A DNA stretch of 37,473 bases from a virus: IMG/VR virus record IMGVR_UViG_3300021389_000061, positions 1-37,473 of that record; one strand, written 5' to 3'. Below the pieces are notes generated by a model. It was not told the origin of the DNA and searched no databases. It saw only the letters and a list, made by a program, of their open reading frames with translations. Positions 27,775-36,700 of this stretch are shown here, in pieces (within the stretch, counting starts at the first letter, position 1; every line of letters starts with the position of its first letter). The translations under genes were made by a program, and so were the position numbers.

Positions 27775-28134
27775 ATGAACGAAATTATAAGCGACAAAGA
27801 CATGCGTGTAGCCTCATTAACAGGCTTTGTGATGCGCTTGACTGCGAACGAACCGAAGACCCCACCCAACGAAGAAATGCTCATGCTTGCGTTGACGCAA
27901 GGAGCGCGATACGTGGATGGTAAAACTGCACCCGCCCCGCCTACACCCAAACTCAGTACTGAGGCCGAGGTGTTTGAGGAAGTGAAGATGGCAGTCCAAG
28001 GTGTGTTCGAAGCTGGGGATCGAAAACAATTATCACCCGATGGTTCTCCCAAAATGGGCGTGATTAGAAAAGAAGTTCCCGCCGCAACAGTCGAGATGCG
28101 TGACAAAGCAGTTAGAGAGATAGCACAAAGCTAA
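27775..28134 (+). CDS. 119-residue hypothetical protein
   Basis: Starts MNEIISDKDMRVASLTGFVM after GAGGTATTTGT. Helical and acidic, with a Pro-rich linker (GKTAPAPPTPK) in the middle. It lies between capsid and connector genes, where small head or decoration/packaging accessory proteins are usually found. No family recognised. Confidence 0.55.
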   Translation: MNEIISDKDMRVASLTGFVMRLTANEPKTPPNEEMLMLALTQGARYVDGKTAPAPPTPKLSTEAEVFEEVKMAVQGVFEAGDRKQLSPDGSPKMGVIRKEVPAATVEMRDKAVREIAQS

Positions 28135-28149
28135 TAACTGGAGAAGCCG

Positions 28150-28845
28150 ATGGCTATATTAGGAACGGAATTAATCGACAAAGCGCGTCGAATTCTACAA
28201 GACACGACTACTGGGGGCACCCGTTGGCTAGACGCCGAATTACTCGGCTGGATCAACGATGCTCAAAGAGAGATCGTTTTAATCAAACCAAACTCAAACT
28301 CACTTGTGGCGAGCCATGATTTATCCGCCGGTACGAAACAAACACTACCCGCTGGTGGGTTGACCCTGCTGTCTGTGATCAGGAACACTGGCACAAATGA
28401 TAGCACCGATAGCTCTGTGCGTCGGGTTGACCGGAATATTTTGGATTCTGAAAACCCAACTTGGCACGGGACCACTGCATCAGACACGATCATCCATTAC
28501 ATCTTTGATGAAGATAACCCCGATGTTTTTTATGTGTACCCGCCTGCGCTGGCAGCATCATCCGGTGATGCCGCGTTGGAGCTTTCATATTCCTCCGCCC
28601 CGACTGACTTGGCAAACACAGCCGCTTCGATCGCCCTGAACGATATTTACGGCAACGTAATTCTCGACTATGTGTTGTATCGGGCCTACTCCAAAGACTC
28701 AGACTACGCAGGTAACGCTCAACGCGCTACCAACCACTACACTGCGTACAACAATTCTTTGGGCAACCGTGTCCAAGTGGAAAGCATCAGCTCCCCAAAT
28801 GCAGACCAAACAGGTCGCTGGGACACGAGTAGAGCGATGCGCTGA
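28150..28845 (+). CDS. Head-tail adaptor protein (DUF6682-like)
   Basis: A 231-residue protein: ELIDKARRILQDTTTGGTRWLDAELLGWINDAQREIVLIKPN at the start is the usual beginning of phage head-to-tail adaptor/connector proteins of the P22 gp4-like or DUF6682 type, followed by a beta-rich middle (VFYVYPPALAASS) and a conserved-looking C-terminal helix (VILDYVLYRAYSKDSDYAGNAQRA). The ring would sit under the portal. GGAG precedes the ATG and the next gene overlaps its end by one base. Confidence 0.72.
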   Translation: MAILGTELIDKARRILQDTTTGGTRWLDAELLGWINDAQREIVLIKPNSNSLVASHDLSAGTKQTLPAGGLTLLSVIRNTGTNDSTDSSVRRVDRNILDSENPTWHGTTASDTIIHYIFDEDNPDVFYVYPPALAASSGDAALELSYSSAPTDLANTAASIALNDIYGNVILDYVLYRAYSKDSDYAGNAQRATNHYTAYNNSLGNRVQVESISSPNADQTGRWDTSRAMR

Positions 28846-29477
28846 TGGCGAACTTTTCGGATTTTGTCCCTGAAGTTCTTGCAGCCGCCCCAGACTGCCC
28901 TAACCCGACGATCATTCGAACGGTTAGGGCTGCTGTGCGCGATCTATGCGAAAAAGCAGATTGCTACCGCTACACGTTAGAGGCGCAAACGGTACTACTG
29001 GGCTCTTCCGATGTTGAGTTAGATGTGCCTGCGTTTACAACGCTGCACAAAGTAATAAAGTTGACGTTAGGCAAGAATACGCTCGAAGCCACATCTGTGA
29101 CACTTGAGAACGACCGCGACCCAGAGTGGCGGACTCGTATTGGCACGCCTAAGTATTTTTTGCGCTCAACTGAAGATTTGAACAACGTAATAATTACTCC
29201 GAAAGCTGAAAAAGAATACAGCCTCGTCGGGGAGATAGCTTTAAAACCCTCACTTACCGCCACCGCTATAAACGATGTTTTTGTAGACCGTTTCTATCAA
29301 ACCATCATCGATGGCGCTATTTATAAGCTGCTGATGATAGCAAGCGCACCTTGGTATAACCCCCAACAAGGAAGTCAACACGGCGCAATGTTTTTACAGG
29401 GCGTGAGTGCGGCTTCGTCGCAGGCTCAGAATGACAACACTCCAAAAAGAAGAATCGTTAGGTATGGTGGTATATAG
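28845..29477 (+). CDS. Connector/neck protein
   Basis: A 210-residue protein: NFSDFVPEVLAAAPDCPNPTIIRTVRAAVRDLCEKAD at the start, then a beta-rich body with LDVPAFTTLHKVIKLT and a C-terminal IIDGAIYKLLMIASAPWYNP helix; this is the layout of a second adaptor or stopper protein in N4-capsid-type phages, next to the adaptor gene. Its end overlaps the start of the GNAT-like gene (29464-29477). Confidence 0.65.
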   Translation: MANFSDFVPEVLAAAPDCPNPTIIRTVRAAVRDLCEKADCYRYTLEAQTVLLGSSDVELDVPAFTTLHKVIKLTLGKNTLEATSVTLENDRDPEWRTRIGTPKYFLRSTEDLNNVIITPKAEKEYSLVGEIALKPSLTATAINDVFVDRFYQTIIDGAIYKLLMIASAPWYNPQQGSQHGAMFLQGVSAASSQAQNDNTPKRRIVRYGGI

Positions 29478-29916
29478 GGCAGTCGATGACGACCTGTGGG
29501 ATTTGGTTGCAGGCGGGGAGCTTATGCACGCCGAATCGCCTGTTTTCAGAGACGTACCTTTTGTAAAAAAAGAAGCCGCTGCTTTTGTATATAGCCATAT
29601 CCACGACGACAACAAGTGTTGTTTTTTAGCAAAAAATGAAATGGGTATCTGCGGCGCGATGTTAGGCATGGCAGTACCCGCGATGATGGGCTTAGAACTA
29701 CATGCCCACGAAGAGATTCTTTACGCATTACCGCAAGAAAGAGGCGAATCGGCAGGCAAAAAATTGATGGAGGCTTTTATCCACTGGGGAGAAGCCAAGG
29801 GCTGCAAAAGATTTTGGACGGGAAGTTCAACTGGAATAGATACCAAAGGCTACAACCAGTTAATCGACCAGTTTGGTTTTACAAAGGCAGGCGAGGTCTT
29901 CTACAAGCATGGGTGA
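29464..29916 (+). CDS. GNAT-like acetyltransferase
   Basis: The frame is open from 29407, but MVVYRAVDDDLWDLVAGGEL (29464) is the likely start; the open part upstream overlaps the connector gene. The phrase EEILYALPQERGESAGKKLMEAFIHWGEAKGCKRFWTGSS holds a GNAT-like acetyl-CoA loop (QERGESAGKKLM) and the later QFGFTKAGEVFYK end is typical of GNAT ends. Phage GNAT proteins of this type are found near connectors and lysis genes; the substrate is unknown, and acetylation of a virion or host protein are both possible. Confidence 0.7.
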   Translation: MVVYRAVDDDLWDLVAGGELMHAESPVFRDVPFVKKEAAAFVYSHIHDDNKCCFLAKNEMGICGAMLGMAVPAMMGLELHAHEEILYALPQERGESAGKKLMEAFIHWGEAKGCKRFWTGSSTGIDTKGYNQLIDQFGFTKAGEVFYKHG

Positions 29917-30283
29917 TCTAACTAGAAATTTGAGCCGAAGTGAATTTGAGTGCAAATGCGGGTGCGGCTTTGCAGCAGCAGACCATGAATTAGTAGAAGT
30001 GTTACAAGAAGTACGCGATAGGTTTGAAGCAACAACTGGAGAAAAGAAACCGCTGATAATTACAAGCGGCTGTAGATGCCCTACTCACAACCAAGCTGTT
30101 GGCGGGGCTAAAAAATCCAACCACATGCTTGGGATTGCAGCGGATTTTATGCTTATCGGGGTTGAGCCGAGCGACATCTACGACCATATCGACGGCGCAT
30201 TCCCAGACAAGTATGGGCTAATACTCTACCCGTCTTGGGTTCACTTAGACATGCGTAAGACAGCATACAGGGGACAAAAATAA
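29909..30283 (+). CDS. M15-type peptidase (endolysin candidate)
   Basis: A 124-residue protein with start ATG at 29909 overlapping the GNAT stop. The zinc ligands of the M15 family are clear: H72 and D79 in SNHMLGIAADF and H112 in WVHLD. An opening CxCxC motif (C15, C17, C19 in ECKCGCGF) and ITSGCRCPTHNQAVGG precede them, as in the small DUF882/Peptidase_M15_3 proteins. These cut cross-links in peptidoglycan and act as lysis enzymes or virion-bound hydrolases. No holin sits next to it. No signal peptide is seen. Confidence 0.85.
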   Translation: MGDLTRNLSRSEFECKCGCGFAAADHELVEVLQEVRDRFEATTGEKKPLIITSGCRCPTHNQAVGGAKKSNHMLGIAADFMLIGVEPSDIYDHIDGAFPDKYGLILYPSWVHLDMRKTAYRGQK

Positions 30284-30951
30284 TGTGCGGAAGTAAACCG
30301 AAAGATCCCGGCCCAAGCCAACAGGAAATGGCTCTGGCTACAATTAGCGCAGCCGACTACCAACGCTGGGCTAAAAAGGGCGCTCCTCTGGAGGCTTTCA
30401 GTGTAGAAGAAGCCACAGATCCTAATGTTCTTCGCGCTCGACAATCGATACTCGGCGGTCGCTCATCAGGCGATGTCGCACAAGCCGAAGTTGGGGCGCA
30501 GTATGCGGCTCGACAAGCAGCACTGCGAAGCGGCCAAGGGCTAACTTCCTCAAGCAACATGCTACCTATGACTGACACCAGTGCAGCAGCGCAAGTCGGG
30601 GCCGCACAATCGGCAGTCAGCGGCGCGATCGGGGGCCGCAATCTACAAGACGCCCAGCGACTCAACAGCTTGCAGTCTGGCGCTAAACAAGCTGGGAATA
30701 TGTATAAGGGATTAGCAGGCGCAGCAAGACGCGGCAATTCACGGAATATGACTGAACTTGCCAACAAAGCGCAAGAGAACGCGGCTCGTGGACAAGCCTT
30801 TGCAGACGTAGCTAAAGCAGGATTCAAGATCGGGGCGAAAAAGTACGGTGAGTACAAGGATGGACAAGAACAAGCAGCGAGAGATGACAACATAAACAAC
30901 GCCGAAAACGCAGATCTGTATTACGGCAACATGGACAATAGGTACGCATAA
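30283..30951 (+). CDS. Ala-rich virion protein (ejection-type)
   Basis: A 222-residue protein starting MCGSKPKDPGPSQQEMALAT; Ala and Ser/Gln-rich helical body (AQAEVGAQYAARQAALRSGQG, AAQVGAAQSAVSGAIGG), typical of ejection proteins of short-tailed phages such as P22 gp7 and T7 internal proteins. Its ATG overlaps the M15 stop (TAATG). No enzymatic motif. Inner core or tail-tube role is inferred from composition and position. Confidence 0.6.
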   Translation: MCGSKPKDPGPSQQEMALATISAADYQRWAKKGAPLEAFSVEEATDPNVLRARQSILGGRSSGDVAQAEVGAQYAARQAALRSGQGLTSSSNMLPMTDTSAAAQVGAAQSAVSGAIGGRNLQDAQRLNSLQSGAKQAGNMYKGLAGAARRGNSRNMTELANKAQENAARGQAFADVAKAGFKIGAKKYGEYKDGQEQAARDDNINNAENADLYYGNMDNRYA

Positions 30952-31730
30952 TGCCTTATTACTACACACAGCAAGACGGCGAAGGTACACCGAATATCCA
31001 AAACGGTAATCGCCCATACGATACTCAAGCGCAAGAAATCATGATGGATGGAGGGGGTTTTATCGGCCCCGGACTTGGACCGGGCGGCGGCGGACGCGGC
31101 GGCGGCGGGTTCCTCGCTAACTACTATGCAAATCAGTATCAAGGGCAGAACCTTGATCCGGGCAGCAGAACCAACGGCGCGGCAGGGCTATCCGCTCGGT
31201 ACGGGTTCAACCCCGGATACATAAACCCCAATGACCCAGACTCAGCGATGAACACCATCCTCCGGGGTGAGAACCAGTTCCGCAATAGATTGTACGGTCC
31301 TTTAGAAGACCAGATGATCGCCTCTCTCGGGCAAGGGGAACTTGTGCAGACCGCACGGGACTCCGCAGCACAATCAATGGGTGGCGCGGCAAACCGATCT
31401 AAACGCATGGCCTCTCGCTACGGCGGGTTGAGCACTTTGCAAACGTCGGAGATTGGCCGTAAGGCTAAGTTAGGCGATGCGACTGCGACTGCTGGGCTAG
31501 TCAACAATGCCCGGATCGACCAGAACCAACGTGACACTGAGGTTCGGCAAGGACTGGTGAATTATTTCAGAGGTGTGCAGGGCAACGCTATGGGCGGTCT
31601 CGGTGACGCAGCAAACTCTCAGGTAAGCCGAGAGAACTTAGTCCGACAACAACAAAGCGCTAGACGCGCTCAAAACATAGGCACGGCGGGGTCTCTCACT
31701 GCCGCCGCATTAATGCTAGCTTTCTTATAG
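30951..31730 (+). CDS. Gly-rich virion protein (ejection-type)
   Basis: A 259-residue protein: a Gly tract at residues ~35-53 (GGGFIGPGLGPGGGGRGGGG), then helical segments rich in Arg/Gln and Ala (MGGAANRSKRMASRYGGLS), and a short hydrophobic end (GTAGSLTAAALMLAFL). The last ~14 residues could insert in a membrane. Small Gly/Ala-rich virion proteins with a hydrophobic end are usual among ejection proteins that cross the host envelope. It overlaps the previous gene at one base. Confidence 0.6.
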   Translation: MPYYYTQQDGEGTPNIQNGNRPYDTQAQEIMMDGGGFIGPGLGPGGGGRGGGGFLANYYANQYQGQNLDPGSRTNGAAGLSARYGFNPGYINPNDPDSAMNTILRGENQFRNRLYGPLEDQMIASLGQGELVQTARDSAAQSMGGAANRSKRMASRYGGLSTLQTSEIGRKAKLGDATATAGLVNNARIDQNQRDTEVRQGLVNYFRGVQGNAMGGLGDAANSQVSRENLVRQQQSARRAQNIGTAGSLTAAALMLAFL

Positions 31731-31737
31731 GTGATTT

Positions 31738-33699
31738 ATGGCGCGATACGGATATGATTTTTCATCTGGGGTGATGGGCTTAATAGGACAACGCGAAAGG
31801 CTAGCTGCCGAGCAAGCTATGGCGGAAGAAGCTCAAATCCGTGCGCTCGAAGAACGTCAGATAATGGAGCAAGGGCTGTCTAGCAGAGCGCGTGATAAGG
31901 CTAGAAACGATATTGCATTCCGCAACAACGAAGCTCGCATTACACAAGAGAACGAAGCCCAACGCGCTGGCTTTGACGCGGATGTAATAACCACTAATTA
32001 TGAACGCGGGCTTGCTGACGCTAACCGGACTCGTACTCAAGCCAAGCGTGAAACACTAAGCAAAGGCTTAATAGGGCAATACAATTCACTCCCCGGTGTG
32101 CGAGGCGATCAGCCCACAGGCAGGGAAACCGTAAACTTTATGATGAACGCTATCGCATACGCGGATCTTCTCCCCGACGGAGACCCTGCGAAAGCAGGGA
32201 TAAAGAATGCGGGGACTCCTCAAGACGCTATGCGTTACATGGACAATTCGCAGGCGACAATAGGTAGAGCGGCATACGAGCAGCCCACGAACCTCGTTAA
32301 ACGAAGGAACCAAAACGACGCACTGGGACTAGCTGCTGGATATGGCCCGACTCAGACTTCAAAGCCTAACAACCCTGGAGCAACTTACCTGAAAGCCAGT
32401 GAGCAAGGGCAAAGTTTCTCCGACTCTATTAATGCATACGTTGCAGACAACCCTGCCATACAGAGAGACATTCGTGCGCGATCCGGTGTAAGAGACGACT
32501 CAGAAATTACTGCCGTGCCAAATGGCGACGGTGAAGTATCGTTTATGGTCGATTCAAAAAATACCTATGCAGTGGACCAAGCCCTAGGACGCGCTCGTTT
32601 ACTCAGAGAAGGCAACATGCCCGTGAATAATGGCGAGCGAGTCCAAGCTATGAATGATGGACTGCGGGGCAAAATGCGAGCTGCGGAAAACTGGCTAGAC
32701 GGCAACCGAGACGTTGCCCCCGGCGAGCAAGTGACCAGTAAAGTACCTCTCACTATGGGCGGAGGCAACGCGACTGACGAAGGCGCTATGCCCGTCTCAC
32801 TTAGCAAAGGCGCAGTCGATCAAATTATTACTGAATCTCAAAACGCTAAAGATCCAAACGAATACGTGGCTAATATGTGGGTGTGGGGCGAAGCATCTCC
32901 GCTACTTGACCGCGACGATTTCGACACGATATACGCGCAAGCATATACGACATCTAACGGAGATCCCGACAAACTTGCAGCAGCACTTGCAGACAGCATT
33001 AAAAAGGTCAATATCGCCGATTCTGGAGGGCTTGCTGATGAGGCCGCTGATGCGATGGCACAGGCCGCTAAAATGCGTGATGGCACATATACCGCTTCTC
33101 AACGCCCTGCCACAGAAGCAGCGAGCACAGCAACAAACAACGCACAGGTAATGCAAGCGCAAGGTAATGAGCGCAGGATGCCTGCCGAACAAGAATTGCG
33201 GGACAGGAGTTTAGGCAGAGACCTCATGGAATCGAGAGGCACTGATGCTGCTGCTCCGGCAGCATTTGTCGAGGCCCAATACAAGAAAGGGACCGAGAAA
33301 GTCCAACGGGCGCTCGAAGAATCGTTCGGTGAAGCAGATAACTTCTGGAGTTTTACGGATGGCGGTTACAACGCTTATGATGAAGCTAAAGGCACGAATG
33401 AGGAAAGCCGAAACAAGTCCTTGCTTGCCGATGCTAAAGTATCGATCACTAGCAACCTCGCCCCTTGGAAAGCGTATTTCGGAAAAGAAACGCTTACTCA
33501 GCAGGATTATGCCGAAGCAACCGCTATTTTTGCATTTATACAGAAGGACGCCCCTAAAGCCTTTTTCTCCTCCCAAACCGACAGGGAAAATACTGGGATT
33601 CTGGCTGTTAGTTTAGACGCGATAAAAGCTGCCGCTAAGAACAATGCAGAAAGACTTACGGCTTTTCGGACAGCTACCCGCAACGCTAATTTAAAGTAG
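31738..33699 (+). CDS. 653-residue internal virion protein
   Basis: Starts MARYGYDFSSGVMGLIGQRERL after AGGTGATTT. The N-terminal ~110 residues form long charged helices (AAEQAMAEEAQIRALEERQIME, KARNDIAFRNNEARITQENEAQR), the rest is mixed, rich in Ala, Asp and Asn, without membrane spans. Matches the size and composition of internal core/ejection proteins of podoviruses (like T7 gp15). No enzyme motif is visible. Confidence 0.6.
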   Translation: MARYGYDFSSGVMGLIGQRERLAAEQAMAEEAQIRALEERQIMEQGLSSRARDKARNDIAFRNNEARITQENEAQRAGFDADVITTNYERGLADANRTRTQAKRETLSKGLIGQYNSLPGVRGDQPTGRETVNFMMNAIAYADLLPDGDPAKAGIKNAGTPQDAMRYMDNSQATIGRAAYEQPTNLVKRRNQNDALGLAAGYGPTQTSKPNNPGATYLKASEQGQSFSDSINAYVADNPAIQRDIRARSGVRDDSEITAVPNGDGEVSFMVDSKNTYAVDQALGRARLLREGNMPVNNGERVQAMNDGLRGKMRAAENWLDGNRDVAPGEQVTSKVPLTMGGGNATDEGAMPVSLSKGAVDQIITESQNAKDPNEYVANMWVWGEASPLLDRDDFDTIYAQAYTTSNGDPDKLAAALADSIKKVNIADSGGLADEAADAMAQAAKMRDGTYTASQRPATEAASTATNNAQVMQAQGNERRMPAEQELRDRSLGRDLMESRGTDAAAPAAFVEAQYKKGTEKVQRALEESFGEADNFWSFTDGGYNAYDEAKGTNEESRNKSLLADAKVSITSNLAPWKAYFGKETLTQQDYAEATAIFAFIQKDAPKAFFSSQTDRENTGILAVSLDAIKAAAKNNAERLTAFRTATRNANLK

Positions 33700-33709
33700 A
33701 GGCTCCAGC

Positions 33710-36700
33710 ATGTCCGAGCAGGATGACGGGGGACTCTTTACTAACGCGTTTGGTAGAGGTGTAGACCAAACCCAGATGATGGGCTATGGCTTCGCAAATG
33801 CCATTGGCGATTTTTTTGGAGTCGATTCTTTAGAACGGTGGAGCCGAAAAGGTATCGAGCAGAACCTCGACGACCTGCGGCGTAACCCGCCCAAACTCGA
33901 ATCATGGGACGATATAGACTCCCTAAGTGATTTCGGCACTTACTTCATCGAGGCTCTTGGTGAAGGTGCCCCTACCCTACTTTCGGTAATCGGCACAGGT
34001 GGCGCTGGCGGAGCAGCCGCTATTGGCGCAAGGGCATTGGGTAACAAAGCAGCAGCAGCAACCCTTGGCAAATACATGAAGCGCGAGCTTGGAAAAGACG
34101 CGATCAAAGAATTTGCTAAAGCTAATGCCAAAGCAAAAGCCAAAGGCCAAGTGTTTGGGGCAGCAGCCGGTTCCTACGTACTCAACACTGGTGAAACACA
34201 GGTCGGTTTTGAGCAACGTGGCCTCGACAACCCCGGCACCGCATTCATTACAGGTGGCGTAAAAGCTGCCTTAGATATGGTCGGGTTGGCGGGTATACGG
34301 CAGGCGGCTAGGGCCACAGGCAAACCGGTCGAAGGCTGGATCGACATGCTTTCCAATCTTGGATCGACATTCGGCAAAGGTGCTGGAAGAGAAGCTCTCA
34401 CAGAAGCGATGCAGACTGTCGTGGACATGGGTGCTACCAACCTGATCGACCCAACCTACGAGCTTACAGACTACGAAAACCTAAAAGAGATCGGGGACGC
34501 TTTCTTAAAAGGCGGGATCGTAGGTGGCTCATTCGGCGCGGCGATGACCGTCCCAGCACAACTTTACGAAAAGTCCTTGTACGACAAGAGCAGGAAAGCC
34601 TCCGATCAACAAATGGAGAAAGATGCGTTTGGTTCTGAAGAGGAACAAGGACCGATAAAAGACGCAGACGATCTGGCTAATCAATACCCTGATCCAGAAC
34701 CATACGAATCGGAAAATTCAGAACCTTCAGCGGAAGAGTTCGACACTGCCGTGGAGGATATCGAAAGTGCAACTCAACCGACACCTAGAACTCCACCCCT
34801 TGATGCAGGGGATGTTGTACCGCTGCCGGAAGGCGAGACTGATATGCAGGCGCAAGCTACGGCGCTTGAGAATCCACAAAGCACCAAAAAGGCCATGTTG
34901 GTAGTACCGGGCAGTTTTGATCCTTACGAAAACGGTCGCCCACCGCCACTGGATGTAGAAAGAATAGCGATGTCTAACGGTGATGTCGTTTATACAAACG
35001 ACGAAGCCACAGCAGAGAAGGTACTAAGCAATGAACCGTCTGATCAACTCTATGGTGATATTTTATACAATAATCCGCAAGGCAAGCCGCAGGACGCAAG
35101 CCTTGTGGTTACAGCTACCGATCCCGACACGAACGGCGTTGCTTTTGAAATGGCAACAAATGAGGAAGGACTTGGCGCAACGCTTGAAGAAGCTCGTTTC
35201 CAAGCAGGATCGAACTTAAATGTAAATGTAATACAGGCGGAAGACGGTGTTAGCGCCGCGATGCAATCTATCGCAACTCGTATCTCGAAGCTCGTAGATA
35301 CAAAAGCTAATGGTCAGGATGAGGTGTCGGTACTAGCAATCGCGCAATTCATGAACACGCTCACCAACGATGCGAGCAATGCGGGCGATGTGAACACTGT
35401 CGGTAGGCAACAGTTATCCGCGATCACCGAGGGTTTAAAGAAAGATCCGGTTAATACAGCAAACCAGATTAACCAGTTCGTTTTTGAGCAGAATGCAGTC
35501 GAGCCAGAACCTACCCCTACTCGCCCTATGGAAGAGGCGCTTACAAATTTAACGAAACGAAAAAAGGGCAAGCAGCTTTTAAATACACGGTTAACTGAAG
35601 CTCTGACCGCCAACACGGAAATGACAGAGGAAGAAATAGCTGCCGTAGTCAACGCAGACATTCCGCAGCAAGCAGCATTTCTGGAACAGTTCGACAACGC
35701 AGACATTGCAGAAGCTATTTTAGGGGATACGCCTCAAAACGCCGCCGAGCTTAGAGACGCTAGCATTGAGCAGATTGGCCCAGATATAAAAAATGACACG
35801 TTCGACTCCACAGTCGAGAGAATTATAGCGTCAGAGGAAGGTCTTGAGTTTAACGCACGAGGCAGTAACCACATCAACAAGGTTGATCTTAGCTATGGAT
35901 CAAAAGCAGAAACCCCACAAGATCAGGCAAGTTTTGAGAACGCTACTTTTAACAATGTCGTCATCGCTTACAAAGAATTGCAGGACTACCTTAAAGACGA
36001 TAATCCAATTGTATCTCCACCGGTACGGGCGGGTTCCGAAGGAATTCTGGAGTTTGCGCCAGCTTCCGTTGTAACCAACAAACTTGTAATTGAAAACAGA
36101 AAAACCCCGCAGACAAACATCACACGGGGAGTGCCTTACACAACACCTGACTTACTAACCCACGATGTTTCTAAGAAAGCTGTGAAAGATGGCAAGCTAA
36201 GAATGGGCCTGACGAACAATAAGAACCCTGCGATACAACAACGTGCTAGGGCTAGTTTAGTTTATGCAACACCGCCAAAAGCCAAAAAACCCGTGCCTCT
36301 TTCCGTCACTGCTTTGACGGATGGTGGCATCGACATGCTTGTGGGGGAACGGCAAGAGTCACAGCAAGCTACCAACACCAACAAAGGCGAAGGCTACCTG
36401 CGGATGGTAGGAGAGCTTGAAACTAGGGGCTGGAAGTTCAATAAGAACAAAGAAGGCGAGACTGAGGCCACCCTCCCCAACCAAGTGATATACCACGGGA
36501 ACATTGTCAAAAACGATCCCGTTTTAACGCTTCGGAAGTCCAGAACTACACTTTGGGCAGCGCAGAAAAAGTCTGAAACCGAAGTCAGAGAAGAACGCGC
36601 ATTAGAAGCAATGGAGACGTTAGATGCCTTAACCGAGCTAGCCAATCAAGGCGGCTACAATAAAACTATCGTGCCTAGAAAGGTGCGGAATAACCAAGAA

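Noticed and set aside
30357-30899. 180-residue minus-strand Ala/Cys-rich frame
   Set aside because: Antisense of the Ala-rich virion gene at 30283-30951; no ribosome binding site and no family look.
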